A DNA stretch of 50,708 nt from a virus. Below the pieces are notes generated by a model, which worked only from the letters and a program-made list of their open reading frames with translations, made no database searches and was not told the origin of the DNA. Position numbers and translations under genes: made by a program. The stretch spans positions 1 through 50,708 of the IMG/VR virus record IMGVR_UViG_3300036766_000591; one strand, given 5' to 3'. How positions within the stretch are numbered: position 1 is the stretch's first letter; each line of letters starts with the position of its first letter. Of this stretch, positions 21,275-30,450 are shown in pieces.

Positions 21275-21700
21275 TCACCGGGCTCTCGCCTCGAGCGCGC
21301 CGCGGATGGCGTCCGCGACCTCGGTCACGACGCGCTCCTCGTTCTCGTCCAAGGCCGGCCGGATGAAGGGGTGTGCGGGCTGCCCCGGGTGGAAGGCGTT
21401 GCCGCGCTTCCGTCCCAACTCGTGCGGCACCACCCCGAACTCCGGGAAGCGCCAGTACCAGGCGCCCACCACGCCGGCCGCGACCGATTCCCCGGGCTCG
21501 ACGTCGCGCTTCTGCGCGTGGATCGAGGCCGCCAGCGCCCCGGTGATGCGGGGCGCCCGCGCCGCCGCGTCGGCCGCCACGATCTCGGCCCCGCGCACGA
21601 GCCCGTCCTGCACCACGTCGCCGCGCACGTCTTCGTCCAGGCCCATCAGCAGCGCCTGGAGGTCGCCCACGCCCTCGACCGTGATGCCGATGGTGGGCAT
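21275..21700 (-). CDS. HK97 gp10-like head-tail joining protein
   Basis: 141 residues. VEGVGDLQALLMGL, then RAPRITGALAASIHAQKR, then a GRKRGNAFHPGQPAHPFIRP ending: the order and the Pro/Phe-rich PAHPFIRPA motif are those of gp10-like tail completion proteins. TGATG overlap with the head closure gene. Confidence 0.85.
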   Translation of the reverse strand: MPTIGITVEGVGDLQALLMGLDEDVRGDVVQDGLVRGAEIVAADAAARAPRITGALAASIHAQKRDVEPGESVAAGVVGAWYWRFPEFGVVPHELGRKRGNAFHPGQPAHPFIRPALDENEERVVTEVADAIRGALEARAR

Positions 21701-22044
21701 CAGAGCGCCCGCTCGGTCACGACGAGTTCCATCTCCCGGCGCCGGCCGTCGGGATCAAGGGCGGAGCGAATGTCGAAGGTGCGGGTCACGCTCTCGATGA
21801 TCTCCTGCACGCGCATGCGCGGCGTGATGAGCGCGGTCGTGGGGTCGAAGCGCAGCACCAAGGCGTAGTCGGCGTCGGCATACCGCTGGCGCACCATCTC
21901 GCCTTCGCGGCCCTGGAGCGCGCGCCGCGCCGCGGACCGCTCGCAATACGTCGCCCAGCTTTCCGTGGGCTGGCCCTTGCCGTCGACGGCGGTCCCGGTG
22001 TCCTGCTGGATCGTCACCCGGTGGCGCAGCTCGCCGGCGCGCAT
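21700..22044 (-). CDS. Head closure protein (head-tail adaptor)
   Basis: 114 residues. MRAGELRHRVTIQQDTGTAV followed by ESWATYCERSAARRAL and a C-terminal strand pair is the SPP1 gp16/phage head-tail adaptor pattern. It plugs the portal-connector after packaging. The ATG directly follows the TAA upstream of it. Confidence 0.85.
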   Translation of the reverse strand: MRAGELRHRVTIQQDTGTAVDGKGQPTESWATYCERSAARRALQGREGEMVRQRYADADYALVLRFDPTTALITPRMRVQEIIESVTRTFDIRSALDPDGRRREMELVVTERAL

Positions 22045-22254
22045 TTACCGCTTCCGGGCTGGGGGCTTCGGGGCTTCGGGTTCCGTGGCTGGCTGGGATT
22101 CGACGACGGGCTCGGCGGACGCCCGCATCGCCACGTCAACCGCGGCGATCTCCGCGTCGAACGCGGTCAGGTCGGCGCCAGCCGCCGAGGCGACCATCCG
22201 CTGTTGCAGAAGGTCGTCCCGGCGGGCCTGGAGATCGTCGTTAGGAGCAGTCAT
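22045..22254 (-). CDS. Small helical protein in the head block
   Basis: 69 residues. A charged helical first half (DDLQARRDDLLQQRMVASAA) is followed by a Pro/Glu-rich tail ending PKPPARKR. Its stop abuts the next ATG. Role unknown; possibly a minor assembly factor. Confidence 0.55.
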   Translation of the reverse strand: MTAPNDDLQARRDDLLQQRMVASAAGADLTAFDAEIAAVDVAMRASAEPVVESQPATEPEAPKPPARKR

Positions 22255-22259
22255 CGGAC

Positions 22260-22901
22260 TTACTCGACGGTGATCTGCTCTTCGAACCACGACGCGCCCT
22301 GCGTGAACGTCTGGCCCACAACCGATGCCACCGCGTGCAAGCAGAGCGAGGACTGCGGCGGAACGATCAACCGACCGTTGACTTCGGCGATCGCCACGCC
22401 CATCGGCGTAATCGCTGCGGTGACCGGGCGAGCCATGACCAGATTGGCCCACGGGAACCAGCCGGAATCGACCACCGTGGTTCCGGCGGCGGCAATGACC
22501 GACCCGCCGTAGGGTTTGCCGCTGCTGCCACGAACGGCGAACGAGCCGGAGGTGACGGCCGCTTTGCCGGCGGTAACGGCAGCCCACCCGCTGGCGGCCT
22601 CCGCTAGGGTGATGGATACCAGCTCGAACCAGAACAGCCGGTCGATGACCAACGACTTCCCGCCCAGCGAGTAGCCGTTGAAGATTTCAAAGGCCGCGGT
22701 GGTGGAGGGCCGAACGACCAGGGCCGCGACGGCCGACGTACTCATGGTGGCCCAGCTGATGCCGCGGCGCACGGCCTCGGTGTACGGGGCCATGCCGAAC
22801 GAGACCAGTTGGTCGCCGTTCTGGTTGAGCTGGATCTGGCCCTGCGCCGCGGTCGTCCCGTTGCGAATGGCGCCCATTACCTGGGCAGTCGTGTCAGCCA
22901 T
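22260..22901 (-). CDS. Virion-associated protein, unknown
   Basis: 213 residues with AGGAG before the ATG. Beta-rich, Ala/Val/Gly-rich throughout with few charged residues (SLVIDRLFWFELVSITLAEA, VIAAAGTTVVDSGWFPW), a composition typical of decoration or minor structural proteins. The gene belongs to a run of three similar-looking structural genes downstream of the capsid gene. Confidence 0.65.
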   Translation of the reverse strand: MADTTAQVMGAIRNGTTAAQGQIQLNQNGDQLVSFGMAPYTEAVRRGISWATMSTSAVAALVVRPSTTAAFEIFNGYSLGGKSLVIDRLFWFELVSITLAEAASGWAAVTAGKAAVTSGSFAVRGSSGKPYGGSVIAAAGTTVVDSGWFPWANLVMARPVTAAITPMGVAIAEVNGRLIVPPQSSLCLHAVASVVGQTFTQGASWFEEQITVE

Positions 22902-22928
22902 GGGTTGGCTCCTGATTCAGAGTTGCGT

Positions 22929-23402
22929 TCACGCGGACACGGCCGCCGCGCCCTCATCGAGCGGCAGGTAGTACAGCGTCCACTTCGTGGCGCCGGTGTT
23001 GGTCGCCGACGTGTTGAAGCCGATGACGCCGATGGGAACGACCGCCGGGGTCGCCAGGAACGGTGCGTACCCGGCATTCGCGCCGACGAGCGCGGTGGCC
23101 GGGGTGCCCGTGATGCCGTAGAGGCAGCCGACTTCGTCCGCCGTGATGTCCAGCACGGCACAGAGATCGACGGCGGTGCCGGTGGTGGGCGTGGAGATCA
23201 GCTTGGCATTGCACGCCTGCGTCTGGATCAGTGTGGTGACCTGGCCCAGAATGCCCAACAGGAGGATCCTGCCGCCGGCGATGGTGAAGAGGTTCTGCGT
23301 GACGCTGGCCGGCAGCGTGGCTGACGCCTTGTCCACGCGGAACCCGATGACGAGCGACGCATAGACCTGCGGATCGACCTTCGTGGGATCAAGGAACGGC
23401 AT
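22929..23402 (-). CDS. Virion-associated protein, unknown
   Basis: 157 residues, GGGAGC box upstream. Low charge, rich in Ala/Thr/Val with strands such as GRILLLGILGQVTTLIQTQ and KWTLYYLPLDEGA. Resembles other small structural proteins after the capsid gene. No specific family assigned. Confidence 0.65.
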   Translation of the reverse strand: MPFLDPTKVDPQVYASLVIGFRVDKASATLPASVTQNLFTIAGGRILLLGILGQVTTLIQTQACNAKLISTPTTGTAVDLCAVLDITADEVGCLYGITGTPATALVGANAGYAPFLATPAVVPIGVIGFNTSATNTGATKWTLYYLPLDEGAAAVSA

Positions 23403-23414
23403 GTCGCGCTCCCG

Positions 23415-23894
23415 TTATGAGACGTAGTCGGCGGTGAGGCCGGCCACCGGGTACAGCGGCTCGGCTCGCATGAAGAGGCAGGCGCCCTCGTCGGTCGAGG
23501 TCACGAGGTTCACCAGGACGCCGACGTGGGTCGCCGTGGCCAAGACCTCGTGGATCTGTTCGACGTTGCACTCCAACACGACGAAGTCGCCGACGGCGTC
23601 CGGGTTGCTGCCGAGCGCGTGGGAGACCACGACGGTCGCGCCCGCGCCGGCCGCGGATGTCCCGGCCACGATCTGGAAGGTGGTGATACCGCCCGTGCCG
23701 ACCGTGGTCATGTAGAGCGCCGCGAAGCGCCGGAAGTTGGCGATCGGGAGGAACGGCGCCGTGGGCGTGCCGGCGGCGCCAGCGGCGGGCTCCGCGAGAT
23801 CGACGTAGGCGTCCGCGCCCGTGTCGGGGTCGTTCTCGCGCAGGCGGCACTCGCAACCCGCGAACAGGTGCTGGGCAGTCGTGGTAGCGGCCAT
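23415..23894 (-). CDS. Virion-associated protein, unknown
   Basis: 159 residues, GGAGA box upstream. An N-terminal CECRLREND segment is followed by beta-rich sequence (GITTFQIVAGTSAAGAGATV). First gene after the major capsid protein, a place often taken by a head decoration protein. Confidence 0.65.
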   Translation of the reverse strand: MAATTTAQHLFAGCECRLRENDPDTGADAYVDLAEPAAGAAGTPTAPFLPIANFRRFAALYMTTVGTGGITTFQIVAGTSAAGAGATVVVSHALGSNPDAVGDFVVLECNVEQIHEVLATATHVGVLVNLVTSTDEGACLFMRAEPLYPVAGLTADYVS

Positions 23895-23906
23895 CGTCAG
23901 GTCTCC

Positions 23907-25325
23907 TTATGCCCGCGTCGCGAGCGTGATGAACGGCGACAGCGTCGCGCTGGACTGGTTCGGCGTGAGGGCCGTCCTCCACCACGGAGCGCCGGCGTTC
24001 CGCAGCCAGAACTTGAACGCGCGCTCGTGGTTGACGAACCGGACGTGCATGGACTCGGCCGACTGCAACGGCTGGTAGAGTCCTTCGAGGTACTGGCTGA
24101 AGTTGGCCAGGATGAGGTCGCCCACCGTGCCGAGCGCGGCGCAGAACTCGGTGTAGAAGATCGGCCGCCCGAGCAGCATGTCGGGGAACCCGACCCGCGC
24201 CGAGGGCGTGTAGATCAGCGCCCCGCCGGTGCCGACTGCGATGGCGAGCGTCATCAGTTGCGGCCTGGTGTCGTGGTTCGCCAGCCAGATCGCGTTGTCC
24301 AGCCCCCAGCAACGCGCGGCCATCTTGATCGCGTTCGTCGCGTTGATCGTCGCCGCGGCCTGGTTCGTCTCCTTGGTGATGCTGATGGTGCAGGCCGACG
24401 CGGAACTGGTGACGCCGACGAACTGGTCCCCGCCCAGGCCGCGGATCTTCTCGTTCAGCATGTGGGCCGGGAACTGGGTCTCGAACCCGCGCTGGACGAG
24501 CGCCACGACGGTGGCCGGCGAATCCGCCAGCAGCTCCTCGGTGGTGTAGTTGAAGCCGAACAGGCTCGCGGCTTTGAGGGTGATCATCTCCATCTGGCCA
24601 CGGCTCGCTGCCGCTGCCGCCGCTTCGGCGCGCCGGGCGACCGTGAAGCCGCCGGAGACGCTGGACGTGTGGGTCTTGTCGGTGCGCGCCTCGATCTCGA
24701 CGGCGGGCGTCTGCATGGGGATGGCCTGGGTCCGCCCGGCCGTGGGGTCGCCCTCGAAGCCGACCTGAAGCATCCCGGCCAGCCGCGTGGTCTGCATGGC
24801 GAACCCGCCGTAGCGGTCGTCGTACTCGCCCTGCTCGTCGGAGCCAACGGTGGCCTTCAGGCTCCGCGGCGTGTAGGCCAGGGGCAGCATGAAGGCCAGC
24901 TCGCCGCCGGCCGCCTTGTCGTCGCGGTCAAGGACGGCGAGGGACCGGAGCCGCTCATCGGATACGTCGGCCCGGTTGGTGAGGCCGCGGTTGGCCAGCA
25001 CGCCCGCGAGAAACTCTTTGGGCGAGCCGAACCCTCGGGCCTGGGCGTCGTCTTCCGACCGATGCTTCCCGACGGTCACGCGGGCCGCCGCGCTCGAAGC
25101 CGGCACCACCGCGGCCACCGTGCGCTCGGACTCCTGGAGCGCGCTGGCTTCGGTGATCGCCGTCGCGTACTGGCCCAGCGTCGCGTTCAGCGCCTCGTAC
25201 TGCTTGCGCTGCTCGGCGTTCAGGATGCCGGGGCTCTCGGTGTTCGCGTCGGCCGCCGTGTTGATGGCCTGCATGGCCGCCAGCGTCTCGGCGTGCTTCG
25301 CCTTCAGGCTTGCGATCCGGTTCAT
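23907..25325 (-). CDS. Major capsid protein, HK97 fold
   Basis: 472 residues with a GGGAGC box. The N-terminal 120 residues are helical and charged (MNRIASLKAKHAETLAAMQA), like the delta/scaffolding domain that the prohead protease removes. Then comes the capsid core with SLFGFNYTTEELLADSPATV, ARCWGLDNAIWLANHDT, an LLGRPIFYTEF segment and a C-terminal MHVRFVNHERAFKFWLRNAG strand. These are the landmarks of HK97-type capsid proteins. Its position after protease and portal agrees. Confidence 0.9.
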   Translation of the reverse strand: MNRIASLKAKHAETLAAMQAINTAADANTESPGILNAEQRKQYEALNATLGQYATAITEASALQESERTVAAVVPASSAAARVTVGKHRSEDDAQARGFGSPKEFLAGVLANRGLTNRADVSDERLRSLAVLDRDDKAAGGELAFMLPLAYTPRSLKATVGSDEQGEYDDRYGGFAMQTTRLAGMLQVGFEGDPTAGRTQAIPMQTPAVEIEARTDKTHTSSVSGGFTVARRAEAAAAAASRGQMEMITLKAASLFGFNYTTEELLADSPATVVALVQRGFETQFPAHMLNEKIRGLGGDQFVGVTSSASACTISITKETNQAAATINATNAIKMAARCWGLDNAIWLANHDTRPQLMTLAIAVGTGGALIYTPSARVGFPDMLLGRPIFYTEFCAALGTVGDLILANFSQYLEGLYQPLQSAESMHVRFVNHERAFKFWLRNAGAPWWRTALTPNQSSATLSPFITLATRA

Positions 25326-25567
25326 GTCCAGCTCCCGTTCGTGGGAGCGGATGAGGGCGGCGAGATGGCGCGAGGATCCGGGGTACGCAAAGACAACGCG
25401 GGCGGGGCTTCGCGCCGGAGCTGTGGCTCCGTTCGCTGCCTCCGTCCGCGTTCCGCGTGATCGGATGACCTAGTCGGTTTTTCTGCTGCCGCCTTCTGGT
25501 GGCCTCCGTCGGAGCGCGTTCCGCGTCACCGATCAGCGCCGCCCATCCGGCGACCTATTGCGACAGT
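25326..25567 (-). other. Untranslated leader of the capsid gene
   Basis: A gap between protease and capsid genes with no plausible ORF. It holds a hairpin at 25416-25431 (CGGAGC, four-base loop, GCTCCG), a second short stem (CTCCG/CGGAG) near 25508, and two imperfect copies of a GCCTCCGTC...TTCCGCGT element near 25438 and 25502. A candidate promoter lies at its upstream end. It may act as a stabilising 5' leader for abundant capsid mRNA. Confidence 0.5.
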
Positions 25568-25597
25568 ATTATGCCATCCTCGCCGCCTCGGCGTCAA
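25568..25597 (-). promoter_or_regulatory. Candidate promoter ahead of the capsid gene
   Basis: On the minus strand TTGACG (25597-25592), an 18-base spacer and CATAAT (25573-25568), at the very end of the protease gene. It would give a transcript with a leader of about 240 bases before the capsid start. Confidence 0.45.
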
Positions 25598-26471
25598 GGG
25601 CCAACCTCCGGCGGTTCGCTTCCGCGCTCGGGCCCTTGCGCGCGTCGGCCCGCGCGGCGAGCCACGCCACGGCGTCATCGAACGTGCCCACCGCGTCGGC
25701 GAGGTTGGCCTTCACGGACTGCGCGGCGCCGAGCACCCGGCCCTCGCCGTAGCCCGCCCGGACGTTCTGCTGCGTGTCCCGGCGGAAGGCGGCCACGTCC
25801 TTCACGAACCAGCCGTAGACCTCCTGGACGCGCTCCTCGAGGGTCGCGAGATATTCCTCGGTCGGGGCGGCCCACGGCGCGCCTTCGAGCTTGTATTTCC
25901 CGGCCGAGACCGGCGTGATCTTCACCCCGTCCTGCTCCAGCGCGGCCGACCAGTCCTCGTGCGCCGTGTAGACGCCGATCGAGCCCGTCTCCCCGGAAGG
26001 CGCGACGAAGACGTGCCCGGTCGCTGCGCCCAGCCAGTAGGCGGCCGAGGCCATCAGGCCATTACTGAGGGCGGCCATCGGCTTCGCGCCGCGCGCCGAC
26101 GCGATCTCGCCGGCCAGTTCGGGGACACCCGAAACTGTCCCGCCGGGCGAGTCGACGTCGAAGAGGATGGCGTCCACGCTCCGACTCGCCAGCAGCGCCC
26201 GGAGCTGCGCGCCGATCCCCTCGGTCGAGGCTCCCATGCTCTGGGGGTGCTGCGCGATGATGCCGCGCACGGTGATGACGCCGATGCGGGGCGCCGCCTC
26301 GCTGGTGCTCACGCCGCCCCGCGCCGCGTGCAGTTCGGCGTGGATCTCGGCGCCGGTGAACGCCTCGCCGCCCAGCTTCCGGGCGAAAAGGTGGACGAGT
26401 TGCCGCCCGACCCGCGGGTCGATCAGCAAGGGCTCCGACAGTGCGCGCAGGAGGCGCGGGATCTGACTCAT
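25569..26471 (-). CDS. Prohead protease, S49/SppA type
   Basis: 300 residues. IGVITVRGIIAQHPQSM, then ILFDVDSPGGTVSGVPELAG, then MAALSNGLMASAAYWLGAAT with the nucleophile Ser in the LMASAAYWL context, then GSIGVYTAHEDWSAALE. These are the S49 signal-peptide-peptidase motifs used by phage capsid maturation proteases. A GAGGA box precedes the ATG. The C-terminal basic helix may serve a scaffold role. Located between portal and capsid as usual. Confidence 0.9.
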   Translation of the reverse strand: MSQIPRLLRALSEPLLIDPRVGRQLVHLFARKLGGEAFTGAEIHAELHAARGGVSTSEAAPRIGVITVRGIIAQHPQSMGASTEGIGAQLRALLASRSVDAILFDVDSPGGTVSGVPELAGEIASARGAKPMAALSNGLMASAAYWLGAATGHVFVAPSGETGSIGVYTAHEDWSAALEQDGVKITPVSAGKYKLEGAPWAAPTEEYLATLEERVQEVYGWFVKDVAAFRRDTQQNVRAGYGEGRVLGAAQSVKANLADAVGTFDDAVAWLAARADARKGPSAEANRRRLALDAEAARMA

Positions 26472-26478
26472 GGTGTCC

Positions 26479-28110
26479 TCACGCGGCCCGCCGCATCGCG
26501 GCTGCCGCTCGGAAGGTTTCCTCGATGATCGCCGCCACCTCGTCCTTGCGCTGCTCCAGCCAGCCTGCGGGCGGCCCGTCGGCGCCGAGCGCCATCACCG
26601 CCGTGCTCTCGATGCGCCGCGTCGCCTCCTCGACTGCCCATGGCTTGATGCCGAACGCCTCGGCGAGCGGCGCCAAGACGCGCGCCGCCTGCGCCTTATG
26701 GTCGGCCGCGAACTGCCGTCCCCAGGCCATGAACTTGAGCCCGTCGTCCTTCGCCTTCGCCTCACGCTTGCCCACTTCGCGCACCTCTTCCCCGGCGATC
26801 CGCCCGGCGGCGTCCGCCACCAGCGCGGGCGGCACGGCGCGCGCGTCGGTCGCATCGTCCGGCGGTGGCACCGGCGGCCTCATGCCTCCGGCCGGCGCGT
26901 TCGGCGCCCCGCCGGTCGGCGTCTCCAGATACTCGTCCCCGCCGGGATCGTCGCGCGGGTTCCGGTTCCGGATGATGCGCCATTCGTTCGGCGAGAGCGC
27001 GCCGTTCGCCCGCTCGACGGCGAGCGCCTGCACCGTCGAGAGGATGTCCCCGCGCAGCAGCCCGTCCAGCAGGAACTCGAAGAAATACTCGTCTTGTTCC
27101 GGCTCCGTCAGGAGGTCGCGCGCGAGCGACTGCTCCCAGCGCACGAGCCAGGGCCGGATCGTGAAGTCCACGAAGCCCTGCTTTTGCTGCTCGATGCCCG
27201 TGCCCCAGCTCGTGGACTTCTCTTCGAGGCCGATCATGAAGAGGGGCACGCGCCAGAACCGCGCGATGTCGGCCACCTGGAACTTCCGCGGGTCGATGAT
27301 GAAGCCCGAGTCGTCGTGCTTGCCCAGCTCCTCGGCCTTCGTGTCGCCGTAGAGGATCATCGCCTTCGAGGCGTTCTGATAGCCGGCGTAGTTCTCCTGG
27401 ACCATCTTCCGGTACTCGGCGCGCTTGGTCTCGTCCGGCACCGCGCCTGGCTTGGTGATGAGCAGCCGGCCCGTGGCGTCGTGGCGGAACCAGCCGCCCA
27501 CCATCGCCTCGCCCGCGGCGGCGACCGAGATGGCCTCGCGGGCCAGCGTGGCGCGCGCGAGGCCCACGATGCCGTCCGTGCTCGTGTCGCGCACGATCAG
27601 GACCTGGTCCTGCGTCAGGATGCGCTCGGCGCCCCCCGCCTTGGGGTCGCGGTGGCGCACGCGGACGCGGCCCGTGCCCAACTGCTCCACGGTCGTGGTG
27701 GCCGGATGGAGCGGCAGTAGCTCAACCGCGCGGCCGTTGTCGCGGATCTCGTTGACGATGATGCCGCGCAGGCCGAGGTGACCTTGCCCGTAGCCGTAGA
27801 AGTCCATCGCCGTCATCCAGGCGTTCGGCTGGTAGCGCACCGTCCGATAGAGCCGGTGCTCTTTCGCCCGTTCCTTGCCGCCATTGTCGAGCCGCCGGTA
27901 CATGATGCAGGGCAGCGAGGCGACGGTCTCGAGGATGAGGCTGTTGCAGGCGAAGACGGCCGACTGCCGCATCGCCGTGTCCGTGGAGACCGGAAAGCCC
28001 GCGAAGGTGCTCCCGCCGCCCGGGCCCTCGCTGTACCAGCGGTCATCGAGCGGCGTCCAGGTGACGCTAGCCTGGAGCCCGCGACCCTCAATGCGGTCCA
28101 TGACGCCCAT
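26479..28110 (-). CDS. Portal protein, HK97 type
   Basis: 543 residues from ATG at 28110 (an ATG three codons later is possible). Landmarks: TDTAMRQSAVFACNSLILET, YQPNAWMTAMDFYGYGQGHL, DQVLIVRDTSTDGIVGLARA, RFWRVPLFMIGLEEKSTSWG and a WRIIRNRNPRDDPGGDEYLE loop. These are typical of HK97-family portals, the dodecameric DNA channel. The C-terminal 130 residues are helical, Ala-rich and longer than in minimal portals. Confidence 0.92.
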   Translation of the reverse strand: MGVMDRIEGRGLQASVTWTPLDDRWYSEGPGGGSTFAGFPVSTDTAMRQSAVFACNSLILETVASLPCIMYRRLDNGGKERAKEHRLYRTVRYQPNAWMTAMDFYGYGQGHLGLRGIIVNEIRDNGRAVELLPLHPATTTVEQLGTGRVRVRHRDPKAGGAERILTQDQVLIVRDTSTDGIVGLARATLAREAISVAAAGEAMVGGWFRHDATGRLLITKPGAVPDETKRAEYRKMVQENYAGYQNASKAMILYGDTKAEELGKHDDSGFIIDPRKFQVADIARFWRVPLFMIGLEEKSTSWGTGIEQQKQGFVDFTIRPWLVRWEQSLARDLLTEPEQDEYFFEFLLDGLLRGDILSTVQALAVERANGALSPNEWRIIRNRNPRDDPGGDEYLETPTGGAPNAPAGGMRPPVPPPDDATDARAVPPALVADAAGRIAGEEVREVGKREAKAKDDGLKFMAWGRQFAADHKAQAARVLAPLAEAFGIKPWAVEEATRRIESTAVMALGADGPPAGWLEQRKDEVAAIIEETFRAAAAMRRAA

Positions 28111-28114
28111 CGGG

Positions 28115-28330
28115 CTAGGACTCCTTCCGGCGCATGAGCGCCGCCAGCACGGGACCGAGCCAGGCGTGGGCGGCGAGGATGAGGCCCACCGCCGGCCAGC
28201 GGCCGAAGCCCGCGCCATAGAGGGCGAGCCCACCGTAGAACTCCAGCTCGCGCACGCCGAAGCCCACCAGGCCCCAGCCCGCGAGAAGTCCGCGGCCGAC
28301 GGCGCCCAGCGCCGCGCGCAAGCGCCTCAT
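28115..28330 (-). CDS. Small membrane protein between terminase and portal
   Basis: 71 residues with hydrophobic segments (GLLAGWGLVGFGVRELEFYG; WPAVGLILAAHAWLGPVLAA) and basic ends. ATGA overlap with the terminase stop. Small membrane ORFs occur at this place in several siphophages; function unknown. Confidence 0.6.
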   Translation of the reverse strand: MRRLRAALGAVGRGLLAGWGLVGFGVRELEFYGGLALYGAGFGRWPAVGLILAAHAWLGPVLAALMRRKES

Positions 28331-30033
28331 CCCACGCTCTCGATCAGGAAGCCCGCGTCGACCGGGCTCATCGTCTGCGCGCCCTTGAAGGCCAGGATCA
28401 GCGCCACCGCCGGGTCGATCTTGTTCTCCGGCCGGTCCTTGCGCGGGAAGACGTTCTCGTTCGCGTCCGGCCGGACGGTGACGTTGGAGAGAGCCCACGT
28501 CAGCACCGGGTCCGCCGCGTGGTGGACCCGGCCCGCGGCCACCGCGGCCTCGAAGTCCTTCATCGGCGCCGAGAGGTGTTGCACCTGCTGCGGCACCTCG
28601 ATCACCAACTTCTCCTCGATCCCCTCGCGCTTGAGGCGGTCGGTCAAAGCCCGGAGGTTCCAGGGGTCGCCCATGAAGACGCCCATCGCGTGCAGCTTCG
28701 CGTCCGCCAGGATCTCGTCGCCGATCACGTCGTAGTCGATGTCGTTCCCCTCGGTCGCCGTCAGCCAGCCCTCGTGCTCCCACTTCTGGTAATGCCGGTT
28801 CTTCGGGTCATCAACCGCGGCCCGCGGGCAGTAGTGGCGCGCGAAGACGGTGAAATGCGGCTCGCCCTCGACCTCGCGCCGGAAGACGCGCGCCACGCTC
28901 GCCAAGTCAAGGCGGCTCGCGAGGTCGGCCCCGAACGCCGCCGGCTCGCCGATGAAGTCGGCCGCCACAAGCGTCGCATCGCCGCAGCGCGTCCACCACT
29001 CGATGTTCATCCACGGCGAGCGCGCCGAGCACCAGACGTCGAGGTGTTTCGTCTTGAAGATGTTCTGTTGCCGCGCGTCATTCACGGCAGCCCGCTGCTG
29101 CTCCCGCAGGTAATCGCCCTTGACCGACACGTCGAAGTTGGGATTGGCCATCCGCAGCGCGTCCTCGGAGGTCCAATCCGTGCCTTCGTCCACCGCGTAA
29201 ATGATGCCGAAGAGCCGGTCGTCTTCGGCCCCCTCGAGCATCTTCTGGACGCGCTCCCTGAGCGCGTAACAGGGGCCGCCGATGTCCTCGCCCGCCGTCG
29301 TGATGACCTCGGCCAGCGGCTGCCGACGGGCTCCCATGCCCGTCACCATCGTGTCGAACTGCGTCGCGTCCTGGTGCTCGTGGTACTCGTCCGTGATCGA
29401 GAGCGAGGGCGAGGCGCCGTCGCCCGGCTTCCCGATGATGGGCTCCAGCCGCGCACCTGTGGCGAGAATCGTCAGACTCTTCGCGTTCACCTCGACGCCG
29501 TACTGCTCCAGGAACTCCGGCGTCCGCTCCGCCATCTGCTTCGCCGGCCGAAACACCTCCCACGCCTGCTTCTCGCTCGTCGCCCCGCTGTAGACCTCAC
29601 TCCCGAATTCGCCGTCCGCGGCGAAGAAGTAGAGCGCGTCGATCGCGGCGTCCGTGCTCTTGCCGTTCTTCCGCGGCATCTCCTCGTAGGAGACCCGGAA
29701 GCGCCGCATCCCAGTCTCCTTCTCGACCCAGCCGAACTTCATCGACCGCCGGAAGCACTGATGCGGCTGGAGCACGATGCGGTTCGGGACGCCCGGCTTC
29801 GGGATCGCCCATTCGCCCTTGACGTGCGGCAGCAGCTCCGCGAACCGGCAGGCTCGCTCGGCCTTCGCCCGGTCGAATGTGAACGGGTAGCTCTTCCGCC
29901 GCGCCCGCTTGAGGTCGGCGAGGTGCCGCTCGCAGGCGAGCCGCGTCCACTTGCACGCGAGGATGCGGCCCCCTACGACGTCCTTCGCGTAGCGGCTCGC
30001 CGTCTCGACGTGCGGGTACTTCGACTTGCTCAT
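28327..30033 (-). CDS. terL: Terminase large subunit
   Basis: 568 residues, ATGA overlap with the small subunit. The N-terminal ATPase has RFRVSYEEMPRKNGKSTDAA, the Walker-A-like region, and LSITDEYHEHQD, the Walker B acid. The C-terminal nuclease has AFGADLASRLDLASVARVF and a later DYDVIGDEI acid cluster. The family looks like the Terminase_1/HK97-gp2 group. It packages DNA into the prohead through the portal and cuts it. Confidence 0.92.
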   Translation of the reverse strand: MSKSKYPHVETASRYAKDVVGGRILACKWTRLACERHLADLKRARRKSYPFTFDRAKAERACRFAELLPHVKGEWAIPKPGVPNRIVLQPHQCFRRSMKFGWVEKETGMRRFRVSYEEMPRKNGKSTDAAIDALYFFAADGEFGSEVYSGATSEKQAWEVFRPAKQMAERTPEFLEQYGVEVNAKSLTILATGARLEPIIGKPGDGASPSLSITDEYHEHQDATQFDTMVTGMGARRQPLAEVITTAGEDIGGPCYALRERVQKMLEGAEDDRLFGIIYAVDEGTDWTSEDALRMANPNFDVSVKGDYLREQQRAAVNDARQQNIFKTKHLDVWCSARSPWMNIEWWTRCGDATLVAADFIGEPAAFGADLASRLDLASVARVFRREVEGEPHFTVFARHYCPRAAVDDPKNRHYQKWEHEGWLTATEGNDIDYDVIGDEILADAKLHAMGVFMGDPWNLRALTDRLKREGIEEKLVIEVPQQVQHLSAPMKDFEAAVAAGRVHHAADPVLTWALSNVTVRPDANENVFPRKDRPENKIDPAVALILAFKGAQTMSPVDAGFLIESVG

Positions 30034-30419
30034 GCGGTCAGGGCTCCGAACTGGTTGGCCTTCGCCTTGCTCTTGCCACCCGGCACCTTCACCTTCGACC
30101 GGCTCCCGGCCATCCCGCCCAGGTCGGAGAGATAGCCGCGGAAGACGGCCCACTCCGACGCGCTCCCGCCGCTCTTCCGCAGGACGGCGTGCTGCTTCGC
30201 GGCGGCCCAGAGCGCCGTCCGGTCGGCCCGACCAAGCCACGGCATGTCGCCCGCCAGCTCCAGCCACCGCGCCCGCTCGGCCTCGTCGAGGTCGGCCGGC
30301 GGATCGCCGAGCGGCTCGTCGACGACCGGCTCGTCCGCGCGCTCGGCCAAGCGTTCTGGGTGCTTCCGGAAGGAGCCCCGGAGCTTCAGAACGCGCGTTG
30401 GGGTGCGGGGGCGGCCCAT
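30030..30419 (-). CDS. terS: Terminase small subunit, P27 type
   Basis: 129 residues. The opening MGRPRTPTRVLKLRGSFRKH is the P27-family signature, followed by RADEPVVDEP and the helical LDEAERARWLELAGDMPWLG. Binds the packaging site and hands DNA to the large subunit. The basic C-terminus (KVKVPGGKSKAKANQFGAL) probably contacts the large subunit. Confidence 0.9.
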   Translation of the reverse strand: MGRPRTPTRVLKLRGSFRKHPERLAERADEPVVDEPLGDPPADLDEAERARWLELAGDMPWLGRADRTALWAAAKQHAVLRKSGGSASEWAVFRGYLSDLGGMAGSRSKVKVPGGKSKAKANQFGALTA

Positions 30420-30450
30420 TAGTCAGCCCCGAGGCCCGCTTTGGGTAATG

